The translations under genes were made by a program, and so were the position numbers. From NCBI RefSeq assembly GCF_033473495.1, contig NC_088935.1, forward strand, positions 3,658,001 to 3,722,000: DNA of 64,000 bases, read 5' to 3'. Shown piece after piece: positions 1 to 12,116 of this stretch (position 1 is its first letter; the number at the start of each line of letters is the position of its first letter). Below the pieces are notes generated by a model, which was given only the letters and a program-made list of their open reading frames with translations, had not been told where the DNA came from and made no database searches. This stretch comes from Cercospora beticola (Eukaryota; Ascomycota; Dothideomycetes; Mycosphaerellales; Mycosphaerellaceae).

Positions 1-3000
1 TCTGATGCACGCGCACAAAGTGACAATTGAAGATGCAGCCGACGAGGATTTGCCATCCACCGCTTCCACCGCTGCACCTCCAGCCACTGGCACCACGAGT
101 GCTTCGCACGATGGCACTGTCTCCAGCGGCAATGGCAGCAAGTCTGCAGGTAAGCAGCCGGTGCGCGAGGCACCTGCTGCCAATGCCCCACGCGCACCGA
201 CTTTGGATACACAGTCTGAGGAGCTATTCCCGTCCCTCGGTGCCCCCAAGGGGCCCAGCGCGGGAACGAGCATGTGGTCCAACAAACCTGCAGCTGTCGG
301 CAAGGCAAACGGAACTTCGAACGGTACAGGCTACGGTCGGGCAGCCAATGTGCCTGTCCGCACTATGAATGCGACCCCAGGTATCGTCAACGCAGGCGCA
401 GGCCGAGGGCCGGCACAGGTCAATTTGCCCGGTCGCAACAGCGAACAGGTATTGATCCCTACTCACCTGATGACGCCGCGCGCCCAACTCAAAAAACCTG
501 TCGCCGACATTCTGCGCGATATCAACAAGCGTAGCAAGGCCACCGTCGAGATGAAATCTGGTCCGGGAGGAAACTACATCATCGAAGGTACAGGCCCAAC
601 TGATGCTGTGCGTCTGGCTTTGAAGGAGGTTGCCAGCCAGCTATGCTCAAAGGTAAATACGTGATGCATGGATCGAAGACTAGGAAGCTAGCTAACGGAT
701 AACAGCAAACCGCCAAGGTCCCGGTGCCCATGAGCGTGCGTGGCAGGATCGTCGGAAAGCAAGGAGCTACAATTCAAGCCATCTCGAAGAAGACGGGAGC
801 GCGAATTAATATCTCGAAGCAAGAGGCTGCCGAAATACTCGAGGACGATGACATGGACGCCACAATCGACGTTACCATTGAGGGCGATCCCTTTGCGGTT
901 CAGATGGCGAAGGAGGATATCGAGAGAATTGTCAACGAACACACCTCGTCCGGTACCTCGCGCCTGAAGAATATCCCACCCGAGTACTATCCTTTCTTGG
1001 CAGCGCCGCACAATCAGCGCCTCCACGGCCTGAGAGAAGGTCGCGATCTGAAGATTAACATTCCCCAGTACCATACATGGAGCAATCAGTTTCCACCGAC
1101 TTTGCCTGATGGACGTCAGCCTGCAGCTTTCAAGGCTCAGTCGAATCTCCCGATCCAGCTTGCCGGAGACAGACAGGCTATTGCCGAGGCCAAGGCTGAG
1201 ATTGAACGCCAGGTGCAGGAATTGGAGCGACAGCTTACTCTCGAGCACGTGCCTGTGGAGCGGGGCAGACACCAGTTCATTGTGGGGGAGAAGGGCAAGT
1301 CATTGCATGATTTCCTGCAAGAGACTGGCTGTTCCGTCATACTTCCTCCTGACGGAGATGACAGCGAGGTGCTTGCTGTTATTGGTCCAGCGGACAAAAT
1401 CGACGAGGCGACCAACAAAGTCATGGAACTCGCATCTAGCATGGCTATGGCTAGCGCAGATATCGCACGCGCCCATTCGAGCGCACCTCGAGGAGCTCAG
1501 GTCCATGCACGCGACATCACGAGATACTTGCAGCAGCGCCAAGCTCTCCAAGAATTGGAGCGGGCACACGATGCACGCATTGTCCCTGACAGTGCAGGCG
1601 CCTGGCAAATCTACGCGCGCGATGGCAAGAATGCAATCAAAGCCCGTGCCGATGTCATGAATCTGGTTGCCGGGCATCCACCCAGCCGATTCCAACCGGT
1701 ACAGGTCGATCCTTTCTACCACCAACACATCCGCGAAAAGGAGGCTCCACGCATCCGCGAGCAACACGGCGTCCGCGTCGTGGTTCCGGAGGGACACAGC
1801 GATGAGCCGCTTCTTTTGGTCTTTGAGGATCGTGCTCCTTCACCCGAATACAGTCTGCCTCGGGGTGCTCCACAGGCCGCGCAGATCAAGTCCTTTGAAC
1901 AAGCATTGCAGCAGGCCCAGCGAGAAATCAACACGCTGTTACAAGGCAGGCCTGAAATTGTGTCGAGGCAGGTCGATGCTCCCGCTAAGTTCCATGACAA
2001 GATTCGTCGACACGTCGACAGCCACCACCGAGGATTGGCGGAAGATCAACTTCCTGTCCAAGTGTCGTATGGTGGTCAGCGTCAGGCAGCGCCACGTCGT
2101 GAGCAGGAACCTCGCGTGAACCTCCGTGGACCGCAAGACTCCGTCGAGGCTCTGTTGGCAAGTCTCGTCGCTTTCATCGAGCAAGAGCATAAAGACGAGT
2201 TGGAACGCGACTTCAAGCTGAGTTTCGATTTCCCACAACAGCATGCCAATCACCTGATTGGACGCAAAGGCGAGCACATCAACAGCCTCCGCGAGAAGTT
2301 CGACGTCGACATCCAGCTCAATGAGGGCAAATGTGAGATCAAGGGGCCTGAGGCCAAAGCCAAGTCATGCAAGGACCATATCCTCAGTTTGGTAAAGAAG
2401 CTTGATGATGAGAAGACGCATCACCTGAACATTCCTCAAGAGTTCCACAAGGACCTCATCGGAGCCCAGGGAAGTCAAGTCAATCGCTTGCAAGAACGAT
2501 ACGGCGTGCGCGTCCAATTCCCGCGTAACAAACAAGGAGGCGAGGATGACACAGCTACTACTGAGGGTGCCTCCCGCCGTGAAACCCAGAAGCCATACGA
2601 GGTTATTGTCAAAGGCCCTAGCAAAGGTGCGGATGCCTGCCGGGATGAGTTGTTGAGCCTGCTAGAATACGTCAAGGACAACTCTCACAGCGCAGTGGTG
2701 TCAGTCGCACAGAGTCAATTGCCATCTTTGATCGGTGCCGGCGGTAAGGAAATGGACGCTCTGCGCGTCCAGACCGGGGCTCAGGTCGACGTACCCGGCG
2801 CCAAAGATGCAGCCGGAGCGGAAGGTCGAGTCGAGATCAAGATCAGAGGCTCCAAGAAATCAGTAGAGGAAGCGAAGAAGCTGATTCAAGAAAAGGCGAA
2901 AGTCTTCGACAACACCGTTACTCGCACTCTCAATGTGGACCGGAAACATCACGGCCGCATCATCGGGCCCCAGGGCAGCAATCTTCGCGCTACGATTCTG

Positions 3001-3945
3001 CAGGCTGGAGGTCCGGAGGATACCCGTCTCCACAATCGCATGATCCGCGTACCCAAGAATGACAGCGAAGGCAACGAGGTCCGAGTCGAGGGTCAGAAGG
3101 CTGTTGTGGACAAGATTTGTGCTGCTATCGAGGCTATGGTGGCCGAACAGGAGTCCCAGACCACGGAGATTCTGGAGGTCAAGCCAGAGAAGCACCGCTT
3201 GCTCATTGGACGTGGCGGTGAAACTCGACGTCAGTTGGAACAGCAGTTCAACGTCTCGATCAACGTGCCGCGACAGAGCGAGACTGGCCCGCAACGCTCT
3301 CAAGTCCGCGTGACCGGCCAGCCGAACGAGGTGGAGAAGGCCAAGGCACATATCCTCGAGATTACCAAGGACCAACAAGGCGAGACTGTCGCAGTTCCGC
3401 GCAAGCTTCACCACATTATTGCCGACAACGGGCAGTTCTTCCGGCGCTTGAGGAACGATCACAAGGTGACGGTAGACCACGATGGCCAGCGTCCTCCGCC
3501 GAAACAGTCCACGCCTGTGCCTAGCCGATCCAATGGCAGCGGCGCAATGCCTTTGATCACAGACGAACCCACCGACTCTAGCAGCAGCCATTCGTGGGAA
3601 GTGCACGAGTTGCATGGGAGTGGTGAGGAAGGCGAGATCCCGTGGATCTTGAGTGGACCTTCCACTGAAGCTGTACAAGCAGCACGAGCGAAGCTTGATG
3701 CGGCCATTGCAGAGGCCAGCAAGCTAGACACGATCGGATTCTTGATCCTGCCCGATCCTCGTGCGTACCGCCATGTCATCGGACCTGGTGGCAGTGAGAT
3801 CAACCGCATCCGCTCCAAGACCAAGACCAAGATTCAGGTGCCTCGCGACCAGAGTAAAGGCGAAGCGATTGAGATTCAGGGCTCTCAGGAGGGCGTGGAA
3901 CAAGCCAAAGACAGTATGTTGGAAGTGGTTCAGAACCACGCATAA
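1..3945 (+). CDS. SCP160: Multi-KH RNA-binding protein (SCP160/vigilin family), 5' partial
   Basis: Exons are <1..652 and 706..3945, with a 53-nt GT-AG intron whose branch site GCTAAC lies at 691-696. The frame is open to the left edge, so the true start is outside the window; the first visible ATG is at 5. About 1,295 residues are visible. The protein is a long array of KH domains. Eight keep the GxxG loop (GKQG, GEKG, GRKG, GAQG, GAGG, GPQG, GRGG, GPGG), and several others are degenerate, such as ADNG near 3420 and repeats without a GxxG around 1500-2000. This matches yeast Scp160 and metazoan vigilin, which bind polysomes and ER-associated mRNAs and affect translation and ploidy control. 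The N-terminal ~150 residues are low-complexity and rich in Ser, Ala and Gly. Family assignment is firm; the ortholog name comes from architecture only. Confidence 0.93.
653..705 (+). other. Intron of the SCP160-like gene
   Basis: GTAAAT donor, GCTAAC branch site and AACAG acceptor. It is phase 0 and joins residues ...SQLCSK to QTAKVPV, in the middle of the first KH-type segments. The intron carries in-frame stops, so it must be removed. Confidence 0.9.
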
Positions 3946-4255
3946 GCAGAATGGCGTGACATTGATACAGCGGCATTTGGGGTACGAAAAGGGATAAACG
4001 CAAAAGTTTGGAGCGATTTCCTGTAATGCACATAGCAAATGATATAGAGTGACAATCGACTATCGCAACGATGCGCCGCGTCTCTTCGAGCAAACTGTGC
4101 TTGCGCGATCCATGTCCTATGCTCTACTGACGCCGGCGAGCCGTACAGCATCGGCATCGGCGTCGGCAGGGGACAAATTTAAAGCCGATGCGAGTGCACT
4201 TCGGTTCTTTCGCTGGCATGCCGCACAGCACCACGACCAGCACAGCCATTTCACA
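3946..4255. other. Intergenic region, SCP160 3' end and BUD22 promoter
   Basis: 310 bp between two plus-strand genes. The BUD22 frame stays open upstream to 4049, but that extension reads as low-complexity sequence and is not expected in the family. An AAATTTAAA stretch near 4175 is the only TATA-like element. Nothing else is seen. Confidence 0.5.
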
Positions 4256-5431
4256 ATGTCGAAACGCAAACGGGAAGCGGACGAAGAGGAGGATGCAGAC
4301 ACTGAGGGGCACGGGTCGCGAGACTTCCGGCGACAGCGACAGATCATGGCGACTTTTGCGCAAAGTGCGCAGCCACTGGAGCAGGCACTGAAGCTTGCGC
4401 GCGGATTTGAACGTCAAAAGCTGGGCCGGCGGAAAAAGACTGCACGAGGAGATCAGGATACAGCGGCACGCATAGATGCTGAGGTCGCTGCGCTGAAGAA
4501 GCTCGACCTCGCGCGGTGTGCGCAGAATGTGCTGGCGAAGGCGCTTTTGAAGATCAAGGCGGTGCGTGAGGCTCCTCACTTGCCTGCTCCCATTCGCAAC
4601 CCGACACCCGTTTCTACCGAGACAGCGACGCTTAATGTGTACGCGCGACTATGCAGCTCGAATCCGGTCAAGGCAGCGCTGCCTACAGCCACTGCCGGCA
4701 TGAAGCGCGAGATGGGTGTGGAGGAAGCGGGGCACCGAAAAAAGGACCACCAGCCTGCGAACGATGGACCCGACAGCGATGACGACGATGATGCTTCTGT
4801 CAGTAGCGAGGCAGATGGGTCGATCTCAGTAGATTCAGACGTGGACGTGGACGATTTGGAGCGGCAGTTGGAGCAAGAAGGAGTGCCACGTACCTCGTCG
4901 GCTGCACGAAAACGGCGGCGGGACAACGATGCCTTCAGTGATCAGGAACCAGATGCTGCTTCCGACGCCGAGTCAGAGGAAGCCCACCACGACAGCAGGA
5001 CTGCGCCCAAGAAGCTCTTCCTGCCGAAGCTAACCATGGCCGGCTACGTATCTGGCAGCGGATCCGATGTGGAAGACGATGTGGAAAGTGCGAAGCCTAA
5101 AAAGAATCGGCGTGGACAACGAGCCCGCCAGGCGATTTGGGAAAAGAAATATGGCAAGCAAGCCAAGCACGTGCAAGAGCAAGCCGGGAAGCAAGACTGG
5201 GATGCAAAGCGTGGAGCAGTGAGCAGCAGCAAATTCGCAAAGGATGCCAATAAGCTTCCACTGGGTAAGCGAAGATTGCCGGGCTCAACGATGAAGCCCA
5301 CCGTGGCGAGCAAAAAGCCACAACGAGACGATACGGGCCCTCTGCACCCCAGTTGGGAAGCTGCAAAGCGAGCGAAGGAGAAGAAGAGCGTACCAGTAGC
5401 TTTCCAAGGGAAGAAGATAAGTTTCGATTAA
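4256..5431 (+). CDS. BUD22: Bud22-like ribosome biogenesis protein
   Basis: Intronless, 391 residues from the ATG at 4256 (MSKRKREADEEE). The same frame is open to 4049 with further ATGs, but the usual family N-terminus begins at this lysine/arginine-rich start. Features are an N-terminal basic/acidic segment, a helical region around residues 25-110 rich in Lys, Arg and Leu (LARGFERQKLGRRKK), a central acidic stretch of Asp and Ser, and the conserved C-terminal block HPSWEAAKRAKE followed by FQGKKISFD, which is diagnostic of Bud22/SRFBP1. Yeast Bud22 is a nucleolar factor of the small-subunit processome needed for early 18S rRNA maturation. The gene converges on the AFI1-like gene with 138 bp between stop codons. 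Confidence 0.88.
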   Translation: MSKRKREADEEEDADTEGHGSRDFRRQRQIMATFAQSAQPLEQALKLARGFERQKLGRRKKTARGDQDTAARIDAEVAALKKLDLARCAQNVLAKALLKIKAVREAPHLPAPIRNPTPVSTETATLNVYARLCSSNPVKAALPTATAGMKREMGVEEAGHRKKDHQPANDGPDSDDDDDASVSSEADGSISVDSDVDVDDLERQLEQEGVPRTSSAARKRRRDNDAFSDQEPDAASDAESEEAHHDSRTAPKKLFLPKLTMAGYVSGSGSDVEDDVESAKPKKNRRGQRARQAIWEKKYGKQAKHVQEQAGKQDWDAKRGAVSSSKFAKDANKLPLGKRRLPGSTMKPTVASKKPQRDDTGPLHPSWEAAKRAKEKKSVPVAFQGKKISFD

Positions 5432-5569
5432 TCGAGGTCAAGTATGTCAATCTCATCACTGTTACCTCTCTCATCATGCTATGTGCAACTCAACTGCGAA
5501 CTTCATAAATCATGAATTACTGATTGTATATGAACATGGGTATCATCTAAGCCAAATCATTGTGGGCAT

Positions 5570-8140
5570 TCACCCTTCAAACGAAGCTCCCAGTCTCTCC
5601 ACTCGCGAAGTCATTACTCTGTCCCAGGCAATTCGAACAAATCTTCCCAAAGACTGCCAGAAATGCCGACCAGCCTCGTGCTCTTTAATCCTCCCGAGCA
5701 ACTCGGCGACTTCTTCCCTGACCTCAAGTTTTGGGTGGAAAAGTCCCATGCCTATGTACAGCAGTCCCGAGTTCTGCCCGCTTCCAGAAGCAGTGGGCTT
5801 GCTTTCCCACACGCCGTTGACGACGATTGATAGTAACTGGTTGATCTCTTGTTCCGTGCGCGTTGCGGCACATATTGCGAGGTAAATGTTTGCGCTTTGC
5901 TCATTTCCAAGTCGCAACTTGGCCAACTTGTCGTGCAGGTGTTGCAAATCCAAGTGCTTGATCGGCCGGTGCACGTAGAGTGCTGCCAGATCTTGCACAA
6001 AATTGTAGTAGCTGCGCGTGTTGCGCCAGCCTTCGATCCGTGTCGAGTTGGCTGCCAACTCGTTGGTCTTACTCAACGCAGTTGGCCATACATACCCATG
6101 CCCCGTGACCTCAGGTGGCATCTTGTCCGCTCTTCCATCGGTCGGACTGATTGGCGATTCCTCAGGCGGGAGTGTTGTCTGTGGACTGTCCGGATTGTGA
6201 ATGGAAAGAGCGCTGGCGCCGTAGACGGTCTCTTCGAAGCTAGCAGCAAGCCTAGTGAACTTGACAATCCATTTCCTGAATTTAGCTCGTATTGCGTGCT
6301 CGCCATGTCTCTCGTTGATGGCGAGGAGCACACTCTGCATGAATGCCCCGTCACCGGTTGCATCGCTGCTCATACTGTTATTCGGAGCGGCGTTACCGCC
6401 CAGACCTGCCGATAAGCTCGCGCCGGCGGTCATGAACGAGGCAATACCACCTCCACTACCACTCGAGGCGACTGTGCCCGGTTGATGAGTGTTCTGATGA
6501 AAGAAAGCCACGCCCTCCGTCAGCGGAGCTTGGTCGATGCGATTGGAGATCTTCATTCGCCCTGTGCCGAGATCGCACATCAAATCCCACCATTCTGCGT
6601 GATGGGTGAACATTGGATTTGTGACGCCAGCGATGAAGCCAGGAACCCTGAGTAGGTCTTCGATCTTGGTTAAGTCGGTATAAGGAAACGCATGCCGCGT
6701 GAAGCCGCGAAGAATGCCTCCAGAAGCAAGAGCACACGCTGCCAGAACTGCCTCCGCAACATCAGAGCTGGGCAATTTGTCGCCGAGGAAGATGACACGC
6801 TTCTGTGTCAAGAGAGCGTTGAGAAGCACTATGATGGGGTGCGTGGTGGGCCCCGAAGTGGTGAGATGAGGGTGAGTGGGATTGAACGGCACCACTTGCG
6901 CAGCATGTGGCGTACTGAAGGTGGTGATCAGCTTGACCAGACTGAAATCGCCCACCGTCTCCGGACTGACGGCAGTCGGGATTTTGACGGGCACTGGCAC
7001 ATTGGCATAATTGACAATACTCTCGAACTCGTGCGTGTCTCGGGGAAGGCCGTACCGGGTCCGAGACGGAAACTGGGTTGTGTTTGACGGCTCGATAGGA
7101 GAAAGCATTGCATCCTGGTCTTTGTTGGACGCCATGCGCTGCGCAATGATGGCTTCGAACTTTTCCAGAAACATGTCTTTTGCGTCAGAGGCCTGCAAAA
7201 TGTATTTCTCCAGAAAGTTCAGTTTCGGCAGTAACGACAGGTCCATGCTGTTCAAGGCATCATAAAGTGTCGCTAGGGTCTCGGGGTATGGATGGGCGAA
7301 ATACTGCTCCAATGCCAGTAAAAGCAAAGGCTTGTAGATGTGCATGAAAGAATGCCGCGTGCACACGGCCATGGCCTTGACTATGGCGCCTCGAGGCACC
7401 GAAGGATCGAGTTTGGTGTTGACAAGATTGAGGACATAGACCAGGGGCGGCCCATCCAGATTGATGTCTTCGGAATCGTCATCTTGAGCATCGTCTTCTT
7501 CGTGCTCATCGTCCTCAATGCCGTCGAGGTCGTCCTCTTCGTCATCGTCTCCTAGCTCATCTCCTCCGTCATCATCTGCACTGTCGTCGCCTCCAGTATT
7601 GGCTTGGTCGCCTGCTTCTCGTTGGCGTTGGCGTCGGCGGCGGCGTCTTCGATGCCGTCGTCTCATCTCTCTCTCCTCCTCCTCTTGACCGGCATCTTTG
7701 TGGAGAAAGAAGGTGGTCCAATCCTGAGATCGCTTGTCCACCTGGTCCGGCAACATCAGCTCGGCCAGCATATGCTCATCGCCGCCCACTGGAGCGGGAT
7801 ACTGCTGCTCCATGATGCTGCCCCGGTCGATGTCGAACGAGGCGACCAATATGTATTCGACATGCTTCTCAGTGCTATCGGGAGGGTACTGCGACTTGAC
7901 ATGCTTCACGGCGCGCGGCGCTCCTTTGGGACGCGACGAATGCGAAGGCTGGGCGGAATGTCGCGACACTGCGGCGGAGGAGGTGGAGTTGCTGGATCGG
8001 CTAAGTCTCTGCACTGCAAGGCCATTGTTGGTGGTCGTCGTGCTGCTCGCGGCGGGGAATGAGTGCAGCGAGGCATGGCGCTGACTGCGCGAAGATGATG
8101 TGCTTTCAGTGGCGGAGCGGAGCGGAAGTACCGTCGCCAT
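5570..8140 (-). CDS. AFI1: Afi1-like DENN-domain protein (Arf3 docking/polarity)
   Basis: Intronless, 856 residues from the ATG at 8140 (MATVLPLRS). An in-frame ATG at 8251 would add 37 residues and is less likely. After a Ser-rich N-terminus comes the Afi1 docking block ([20 protein letters not shown]) with LMLPDQ. An Arg- then Asp/Glu-rich insert follows (7440-7680). The stabilisation-of-polarity/DENN core includes [31 protein letters not shown] and [12 protein letters not shown]. In yeast, Afi1 binds the GTPase Arf3 and is needed for its polarised distribution; related fungal proteins are assigned to polarity maintenance. It shares a 218-bp divergent promoter region with the EF-hand gene. 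The very long acidic run ([20 protein letters not shown]) is low-complexity and may vary between strains. Confidence 0.87.
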   Translation of the reverse strand: MATVLPLRSATESTSSSRSQRHASLHSFPAASSTTTTNNGLAVQRLSRSSNSTSSAAVSRHSAQPSHSSRPKGAPRAVKHVKSQYPPDSTEKHVEYILVASFDIDRGSIMEQQYPAPVGGDEHMLAELMLPDQVDKRSQDWTTFFLHKDAGQEEEEREMRRRHRRRRRRRQRQREAGDQANTGGDDSADDDGGDELGDDDEEDDLDGIEDDEHEEDDAQDDDSEDINLDGPPLVYVLNLVNTKLDPSVPRGAIVKAMAVCTRHSFMHIYKPLLLLALEQYFAHPYPETLATLYDALNSMDLSLLPKLNFLEKYILQASDAKDMFLEKFEAIIAQRMASNKDQDAMLSPIEPSNTTQFPSRTRYGLPRDTHEFESIVNYANVPVPVKIPTAVSPETVGDFSLVKLITTFSTPHAAQVVPFNPTHPHLTTSGPTTHPIIVLLNALLTQKRVIFLGDKLPSSDVAEAVLAACALASGGILRGFTRHAFPYTDLTKIEDLLRVPGFIAGVTNPMFTHHAEWWDLMCDLGTGRMKISNRIDQAPLTEGVAFFHQNTHQPGTVASSGSGGGIASFMTAGASLSAGLGGNAAPNNSMSSDATGDGAFMQSVLLAINERHGEHAIRAKFRKWIVKFTRLAASFEETVYGASALSIHNPDSPQTTLPPEESPISPTDGRADKMPPEVTGHGYVWPTALSKTNELAANSTRIEGWRNTRSYYNFVQDLAALYVHRPIKHLDLQHLHDKLAKLRLGNEQSANIYLAICAATRTEQEINQLLSIVVNGVWESKPTASGSGQNSGLLYIGMGLFHPKLEVREEVAELLGRIKEHEAGRHFWQSLGRFVRIAWDRVMTSRVERLGASFEG

Positions 8141-8358
8141 GGTGGTGCGGAGTGGCCGCCCTCGATTTCGTGCTCTTCCAATGTTATCGTCCAGGGTGTG
8201 GGGTGTGATGCTGGTGAACCAGAGGGGAGGTAAGGCCCCTGTCGCATGCATCCCTGCTCGAGCTAGCAGAAGCTTATCTGCAGATCTGTTGACACGCCCG
8301 TGTTTACATACACCTCACCTATACGACCGAGCTCATTACATCGCATACCACAGCAAAC

Positions 8359-9615
8359 ATGGTAAGTACAAAGTGCAAAATGCTTTCTGACTCTCGCTAA
8401 TATAGGCAGCCGTCGTCTGCTCCCAATCAACTCTCCGCGCAGCTCTCGACCTTCGAGGGCAGACAGTCGCCATTCCGACGGCAAAACAGCCAGTCGCCAG
8501 CACCACCTAATCGTGCGGGCACGCCAGGTAGTTCACTCACGAAGCCACCTGCACACCTCTCGCCCATAAAGACCGGATCTTTATCTCCCGAGAAGACAAA
8601 TCCTTTCACACGCCGTCCGAGCCAAATCAATCACGCGGCAGACCGGCCATCAAGTGCTTTTGCACGACCCGCGAGTAGCCTCAGTATTGCATCGCCGCTA
8701 CCCCGAAAGCTCAGCAACAGTAGCCTGCAAAGTGCATCTTTCGACCCACCACGCTCACCGCGGCCGGGACAGACTTCCAGCCCAGAGCCCGAGCAGAGCC
8801 CGCCGAGGCAGGCGAGCGCTGTCACAGCGGAATCGCGTTCATCACTTCACAGGGAAGCCTCCCCGTCACGATACGATACTACCCACCAAGTCTCAAGCGA
8901 TTCGCCTTTGCCACAATCTCCTGCGCAAATGTTCAGTCGAGACAACCTGCGGCCCGCGATGCAGCGCAACATCACATCTTCCACCACGACTACCATCAAG
9001 CCTCCTGTATTTTCTACTCAAAAGAAACTTGCGACGCCGAAACTGAATGGTTTCGGTGGTGGCGGTGGTAGTGCATACAACCACTTACCCCAACCGCTTC
9101 TGCACAGCATGCGCGAGTCCTTCGAGGTGCTCGACAGCAACAATACCGGTGCCATCAATTCTGCCGCCGTGGCGGACATGCTGGCTCAATTGGGACTGGA
9201 TAACAATGCATCCGCTCTCAAAGACTTCTTTCCACCGCATGGACCCGCTCAGCTCAATCTGGCACGATATCTTGACATTCTGTCAGGGCCTTTGAGTGAG
9301 CTCTCGGAACCAGACGAGCTCCGCGCTGCCTTTGAGGCTTTCGACATTGATGACAGTGGCCAAATCGACGTGAATGTACTTCGCGACGCACTATTACATA
9401 CCGCCCCACAGCCTGGCGAAGACCAGAGTCGGCTCAGCGAGCGAGAAGTCAGCAGCATTCTTGGTGAATTCACAGGGCGGAGAGCTTTTGGCACCAAAGG
9501 GATTAATGCCGGCCAAGCGAAGGGAGAAGTTTTCCGCTACCGCGACTTCATGGCTAGTGTCAGCGGCGGGGGAGGGGGCACAATGAGTGAAGCTGAAGCA
9601 GCCATGGCATCGTAG
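8359..9615 (+). CDS. EF-hand protein like the myosin II regulatory light chain (Rlc1/Mlc2)
   Basis: Exons 8359..8361 and 8410..9615, 402 residues. Exon 1 is only the ATG, followed by GTAAGT. The first acceptor (TATAG at 8405) gives a frame that stops after about 35 codons. The acceptor GCAG at 8409 restores the long frame (MPSSAPNQLSAQLSTFEGRQ). The N-terminal ~250 residues are Ser/Pro-rich and disordered. The C-terminal ~150 residues hold calmodulin-like EF-hands: a degenerate first hand (FEVLDSNNTGAINSAAVADM) and a good one (AFEAFDIDDSGQIDVNVLRD). Pairing of one active and one decayed hand, with the FRYRDFMASV end, resembles regulatory light chains of myosin II that act in the cytokinetic ring. 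Ordinary Rlc1 is about 190 residues, so the N-terminal extension is long. Confidence 0.75.
8362..8409 (+). other. Intron directly after the start codon, tandem acceptors
   Basis: ATG|GTAAGT donor and a GCTAAT branch site. Acceptors TATAG (8405) and GCAG (8409) lie 4 bp apart. Only the second gives a long protein; use of the first shifts frame. Confidence 0.7.
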
Positions 9616-9976
9616 CGTCGCCCAGCACGTCCTTTTTGATTTGCCGCACATGCTGGGCAAGTGTTGGTAATCATGGATGCATGAACAACGCAACTCTGCC
9701 GTGTCAGCGAAACAGAAGCAGAGCGGTTCACAGACTTCATGAAGGCGCAATGAGAATGACCGAACATCATGTTTGCAACGTACGTGTATGAATGTGGCGT
9801 GTTTTGCGAATTGTACGAAGGTAAATTTGACCGGCCAGTGAAGACATGACCATAGCTTTTTAGTGAATATTGTACACTTAGCATGCGGCTGCTGCTGCAC
9901 TGCAATAGCTAGACTTGCATCGTCATGCTTGTTTCACAGCCTCAGTTCGAACGCAGCTATGTCTTTACACCATAGA
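9616..9976. other. Convergent 3' intergenic region
   Basis: 361 bp between the stop of the EF-hand gene and the stop of the sirtuin gene, both ends being 3'. A/T-richer than the flanking coding DNA. No coding signal or repeat is seen. Confidence 0.5.
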
Positions 9977-11202
9977 TCATCGATCCGCCCATGGAGCAGG
10001 CCGAAAAGAACTTTGGCCCGAGTCTGCACGCAGTCTACTCGCCAATGCGGGAAGAGTTTGCTCCAATGGTAAACTGCATCTGACGCCTTCACGCCCATCG
10101 CCATCGCTCGACAGATGCCGGAAGAATGCTTCCTCTCCACGAATGCCACCCATGTTGATCGCCGCAATTCTCTTCCCTTGCTCGCGTGCCCTCTTCACTA
10201 ATCGCCAAGCCGAATATGTCGCCAGTGAAGACCCTAAGATCAGCATACTGCCCGCTCCATCTACAGCAGCTTCAACCGCTAATTTGCTCGGGCTAGGGAT
10301 TGATTCACCGAACATGATGACGGCAGGTTTGAGGATACCAGCATTTGACCCAGTCGCCCATGCCCCGTCCGAGTCGGTCCGGATGACCTTGCTGCCATCG
10401 CGGGCGTCTTTGTTGCATTTAGGGCATGGTGGATATCGAAAAGTGCTGTACTCTACGCCAGGTACGTCGACATCGCCGTCAGGATTCGTCTTCAGTCCAC
10501 GTCTTCGACGCTCAGCAGGGTCTTCCGTGGCAAGAGCGCCGGTAGCGAGCATCTCGTTCAGAAAGTCCGCCCATTGAGGGTTCATGCGACTGAGATCATC
10601 CTGAAAGGCAGCGCGAGAATATTCGCTCCTGCAAGTCAGGCAGACCGTGCTTCTCAGGTACCCATGCAGCTCCAATGTCTCCAGATTCGGATGCGCCTGA
10701 GGGTGAAAGCTGTCCACATTTTGAGTGATGACTTGGGAGATGAACCCAAGATCCCCTAATTCTTTCACCGCATAATGTGCCGGATTGGGCTTGCTACGAT
10801 TGAGAGTGGTCCATCCCAGGAAAGATCGTGCCCAGTATCGCTTCCGCGCTTCGTGGCTTGCTGAGAATTCATGAAAATAGATCGGGCGATACCTGTTGTG
10901 CAGGAGGCGTAAGCGTCGTCCCGTCACCAAATTTAAGGAAGTGTATGACCCGCGCACAGCATGGACCGGGGGGCAACTCACGTTTTGTTCAAGGTGTACG
11001 TCCCTTGGCTCCCTCGATAGTCGGAGAGTCCGCTGGATACTGAGATTCCCGCACCGGACAAGACGACAGCCTTTCCGCGTTCGTGGTCGCGTGATAAGAA
11101 GTTCTTCAGCGCGTCGACTGCGCCACCGATTGTGGTTGCTCTAGCGGGCACGACGGTAGGACTGGGCAGCGGCTGCGTGTAGGGAATGCGCATCAATGGC
11201 AT
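9977..11202 (-). CDS. SIRT4-like NAD-dependent sirtuin (class II)
   Basis: Exons complement(9977..10892, 10982..11202), 378 residues, with an 89-nt intron (GTGAGT...ACAG). NAD-binding motifs are GAGIS at residues 50-54, SDYRG at 60-64 and TQNVD at 130-134, with the catalytic His about 150 in LHG. Zinc-binding Cys pairs are at about 158/161 and 230/233. Later signatures are KPAVIMFGESIP and GSSLATYSAWRL. The YFHEFSASHEARKRYWARS segment and the inserted zinc module fit class II (SIRT4-type) enzymes, which are often mitochondrial lipoamidases, deacylases or ADP-ribosyltransferases. The N-terminus (MPLMRIPYTQPLPSP) has one Arg and could be a weak mitochondrial leader; that is inference. No neighbouring gene suggests a specific substrate. 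Confidence 0.9.
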
Positions 11203-12116
11203 GCCGACTCACGCCTCATGGTCCAGCGTCGTGGCGTCGCATGGTCGTGGGATTGAAATGCACGACCGTAGAGCGCGTGTACAGCAGGGCGAAAGATTGA
11301 AGGGAGGACGTTTCGCCAATGTCGTCACGATTCCCGCGCCGCCTCGCACTTAATATAGTAGTGGCCGCCAGCCATTGGCATGCAAGCGAGCAAGAGGGTT
11401 TTCGATGTCCAGGTTGCTGGAAACACAACCAGGCTTCCTTCGCTGCTGTGGCAGGACACTGATCTTGCGGCGGCGCGTGCAAGCAGAAGTCCCTGTACAC
11501 GGCGCACCTGGGAATCACAGCAGCAGCCGAGCGTGGTTCGCCATCCATCGAGTTTCATCCCAAGCGAGCGGCACCGGGCCGCTCGACAATCTCCAGCCTG
11601 ACCAAAAGCTTGACGGCCAGTCCAACCGCAAGCATCCCACTCCCACGTTGTCCTTCATCATGCCGGCGAAGCGAGCTGCGGCAGAGCCCTGGTTTGCTGT
11701 GCTCGAGAGTCGAGAGTCACGCAGGGCTGTGATATGTCAGGGTTCCTGTGCTATCGTCCTCTCCCGACAGGTCCTCCGAAATAGCGCTATTGACCGTTGG
11801 TACGCGCTTCGCCCGTCGAACAGCAGGTTTTCGTCTCCACCACCTGCTGGAGCACTGCCGCGCCCGCGGTGTTACCGACGACGATGCCTCTGCAGGCTCC
11901 ATCGGCAGCGGGACGGGCATGCCGGCGACGCCTACAAGATGCGCTGGCGTGATGTGGTGTTGGTTGGCTACAGATTTGTTGCGTACGTGCGCTGAGGTTG
12001 TAACCTATAATAAAACTCCTGTCAGCCTTCCTAGTGGAAGTTTGTGGGTCTTATATGTGAGTGTTCCTGGCAAGCACGATCGTCTCAAGTCCACCAGCCG
12101 CCTCGAAGTGGTGAGG
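11203..12116. other. Intergenic region, divergent promoters
   Basis: 914 bp upstream of both the sirtuin (minus) and the Cys-rich gene (plus). A TTAATATAG element at about 11350 is TATA-like. Open frames on both strands here (for example 11375-11995) read as unstructured Arg/Ser/Pro-rich sequence without conserved blocks, so I do not call genes. Confidence 0.45.

Noticed and set aside
2860..3678. 272-codon minus-strand frame
   Set aside because: Shadow of the SCP160 coding strand; long antisense frames are common in GC-rich genes.
4049..4255. In-frame extension of BUD22
   Set aside because: Extra 69 residues are low-complexity and not seen in the family; the ATG at 4256 gives the expected N-terminus.
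11375..11995. 206-codon plus-strand open frame
   Set aside because: No ordered or conserved segment, does not start with a well-placed ATG, lies in a promoter region.
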